Made by a program: the position numbers and the translations under genes | Shown here: piece by piece, positions 5,068-5,770 of the stretch | How the letters are laid out: the number at the start of each line of letters is the position of its first letter | Position numbering within the stretch: position 1 is the first letter of the stretch | Notes under the pieces: model-generated | The model's input: the letters and a program-made list of their open reading frames with translations, nothing else | Database searches by the model: none | What the model was told of the DNA's origin: nothing | Source of the DNA: an uncultured Neisseria sp. | GTDB taxonomy: Bacteria > Pseudomonadota > Gammaproteobacteria > Burkholderiales > Neisseriaceae | Reading direction: 5' to 3' | Assembly: GCA_927911515.1 (NCBI GenBank) | Contig: CAKMQH010000201.1 | Coordinates: forward strand, 1 to 5,770 | Length of the DNA stretch: 5,770 bases

Positions 5068-5100
5068 TTCTTTTTTCCCAACTGATTTTCCCTGTTTACC

Positions 5101-5664
5101 ATGACCGATTTAGAAACCAAACGCCTTGAAACCCAAGCCATGCTTGATAATGCCGAGCTTTTGTTCGACCAAGACCAATGCCGTGCCGCGCTGCAAAAAG
5201 TGGCGGACGAGATTACGCGCGACTTGGGGGACAAATATCCGCTCCTGCTGCCTGTGATGGGCGGGGCGGTGGTGTTTACGGGGCAGTTGCTGCCGCTGTT
5301 GCGCTTTCCGTTGGACTTTGATTATGTTCATGTTTCCCGTTACGGCGACAAGCTGGCGGGCGGGGCGTTCAACTGGAAACGTATGCCCGACCCTGAGCAG
5401 ATTCGGGGTCGTCATGTAGTCGTGTTGGACGATATTTTGGACGAGGGACACACGATGTCGGCGATTCAGTCCAAGCTCTTGGAAATGGGGGCGGCGAGCT
5501 GCCGTGCGGCTGTGTTTGCCAACAAGTTGATCGACAAGGAAAAACCGACCAAGGCGGATTATGTCGGGCTGGATGTTCCCAACCGCTACGTCTTCGGCTA
5601 CGGTATGGACGCGGCAGGCTGCTGGCGCAATTTGGGCGAGATTTACGCGCTCAACCAAGGCTGA
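5101..5664 (+). CDS. hpt: Hypoxanthine(-guanine) phosphoribosyltransferase
   Basis: A 187-residue cytosolic purine-salvage enzyme that joins hypoxanthine or guanine to PRPP, giving IMP or GMP. The PRPP-binding loop VVVLDDILDEGHTM lies at 106-119, with D110/D111 and the likely catalytic D114. MGGAVVF (53-59) supplies the pyrophosphate-binding loop. NKLIDK near 141-146 provides the base-contacting lysine, and VPNRYVFGYGMD (159-170) is the conserved C-terminal base/metal-binding segment. Length is normal for the type I PRTase family. The start is forced: an in-frame TGA lies five codons upstream (5083-5085), and the next Met (14) would trim the N-terminal helix. Unusually, no Shine-Dalgarno precedes the ATG; the leader is TTTTCCCTGTTTACC. 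It has its own -10 box and is separated by 348 bases from the previous gene, so it is likely transcribed alone. A DUS hairpin follows 12 bases after the stop. Confidence 0.93.
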   Translation: MTDLETKRLETQAMLDNAELLFDQDQCRAALQKVADEITRDLGDKYPLLLPVMGGAVVFTGQLLPLLRFPLDFDYVHVSRYGDKLAGGAFNWKRMPDPEQIRGRHVVVLDDILDEGHTMSAIQSKLLEMGAASCRAAVFANKLIDKEKPTKADYVGLDVPNRYVFGYGMDAAGCWRNLGEIYALNQG

Positions 5665-5676
5665 CGCGGAATGAAA

Positions 5677-5705
5677 AGGTCTCTGAAAACCTTTTCAGAC
5701 GACCT
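5677..5705. terminator. DUS-pair hairpin after hpt, possibly bidirectional
   Basis: AGGTCTCTGAAAA (5677-5689, one G short) pairs with TTTTCAGACGACCT (5692-5705, intact DUS at 5694-5705). For hpt transcription the imperfect arm comes first and only TTT follows. On the minus strand the intact arm comes first and the tail is GACCTTTTC, like the other terminators. It may therefore serve a convergent minus-strand gene beyond the window as well as hpt. Confidence 0.75.
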
Positions 5706-5709
5706 TTGT

Positions 5710-5732
5710 GCCACCATATCGCGCTATGTGGC
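5710..5732. other. Small hairpin between the hpt terminator and the CREE
   Basis: GCCA(C)CATA and TATGTGGC can form an 8-bp stem with one bulged C and a TCGCGC loop. No T-run follows and no role is known to me. Confidence 0.4.
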
Positions 5733-5746
5733 GGGTGAACGGACGA

Positions 5747-5770
5747 TATAGTGGATTAAATTTAAATCAG
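5747..5770. repeat. Correia repeat element (CREE), left terminus, cut by window end
   Basis: TATAGTGGATTAAATTTAAATCAG is the first 24 bases of a CREE terminal inverted repeat, starting at a TA as expected for these elements. The window stops inside it, before the GGAC that normally closes the repeat. Confidence 0.88.

Larger units (their letters stand above)
4753..5100. other. Intergenic region without a gene, repeats plus hpt promoter
   Basis: This 348-base gap contains the right 42-bp palindrome (4798-4839), a GTAGGTCGG-bounded double hairpin (4850-4921), about 110 bases I do not recognise, a single DUS (5034-5045) and the hpt promoter. The 110-codon plus-strand frame beginning at 4753 abuts the previous stop, is translated repeat DNA and has no protein-like character. 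No DUS-type terminator follows the TPR-DUF2971 gene; the palindrome at 4798 may serve instead. Confidence 0.7.

Noticed and set aside
4753..5085. 110-codon open frame on the plus strand before hpt
   Set aside because: It begins immediately after the previous stop without a clear ribosome site, reads through the 42-bp palindrome, the GTAGGTCGG repeat and a DUS, and has no domain-like features.
5110..5658. 182-codon minus-strand frame opposite hpt
   Set aside because: Shadow of a well-supported phosphoribosyltransferase gene; high-GC coding often leaves the opposite frame open.

Overview
The window looks like chromosomal DNA of a commensal Neisseria. Seven complete copies of the 12-mer AGGTCGTCTGAA (or its complement) occur in 5.77 kb. 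This is the DNA uptake sequence (DUS) dialect I associate with the N. mucosa / N. sicca / N. macacae group; the meningococcal form ending GCCGTCTGAA is not seen. Correia-type elements (CREE) at both ends, a NIME with dRS3-type palindromes, and secreted ligase LigE all fit Neisseria. The species assignment is inference.

Layout: 1-82 is the right-hand part of a CREE. On the minus strand, 688-240 holds two small AT-rich ORFs overlapping by one base. They read best as one NTF2-fold immunity gene broken by a single-base loss in an A6 tract, with a DUS hairpin behind it. Next, also on the minus strand, is a glyoxalase II-like metallo-hydrolase (1397-765) with its own DUS terminator. A divergent control region (about 1398-1514) separates it from plus-strand ligE (1515-2333), an exported ATP-dependent DNA ligase ending in another DUS terminator. 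A repeat-rich gap (2389-2763: 18-bp tandem units, then a NIME) leads to the largest gene (2764-4752), a 662-residue protein with degenerate TPR-like repeats joined to a C-terminal domain that I read as DUF2971. A second repeat-rich gap (4753-5100) precedes hpt (5101-5664), the purine-salvage phosphoribosyltransferase, followed by a DUS hairpin and the first 24 bases of a CREE at the window end.

The genes do not form one pathway or operon: each has its own terminator or intergenic gap. Three are resident, GC-richer genes (metallo-hydrolase, ligE, hpt). The accessory material is the broken immunity gene and the TPR-DUF2971 gene. The latter stands alone between a 42-bp sequence and its inverted copy, has an AT-rich duplicated front half and a GC-richer, DUS-bearing back half, and is the best candidate for something undescribed, possibly a single-gene sensor-effector. 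Two structural points also matter. Every paired DUS hairpin combines one intact DUS with one arm missing the same G. And the last 24 plus the first 82 bases of the window add up to one complete 106-bp CREE.
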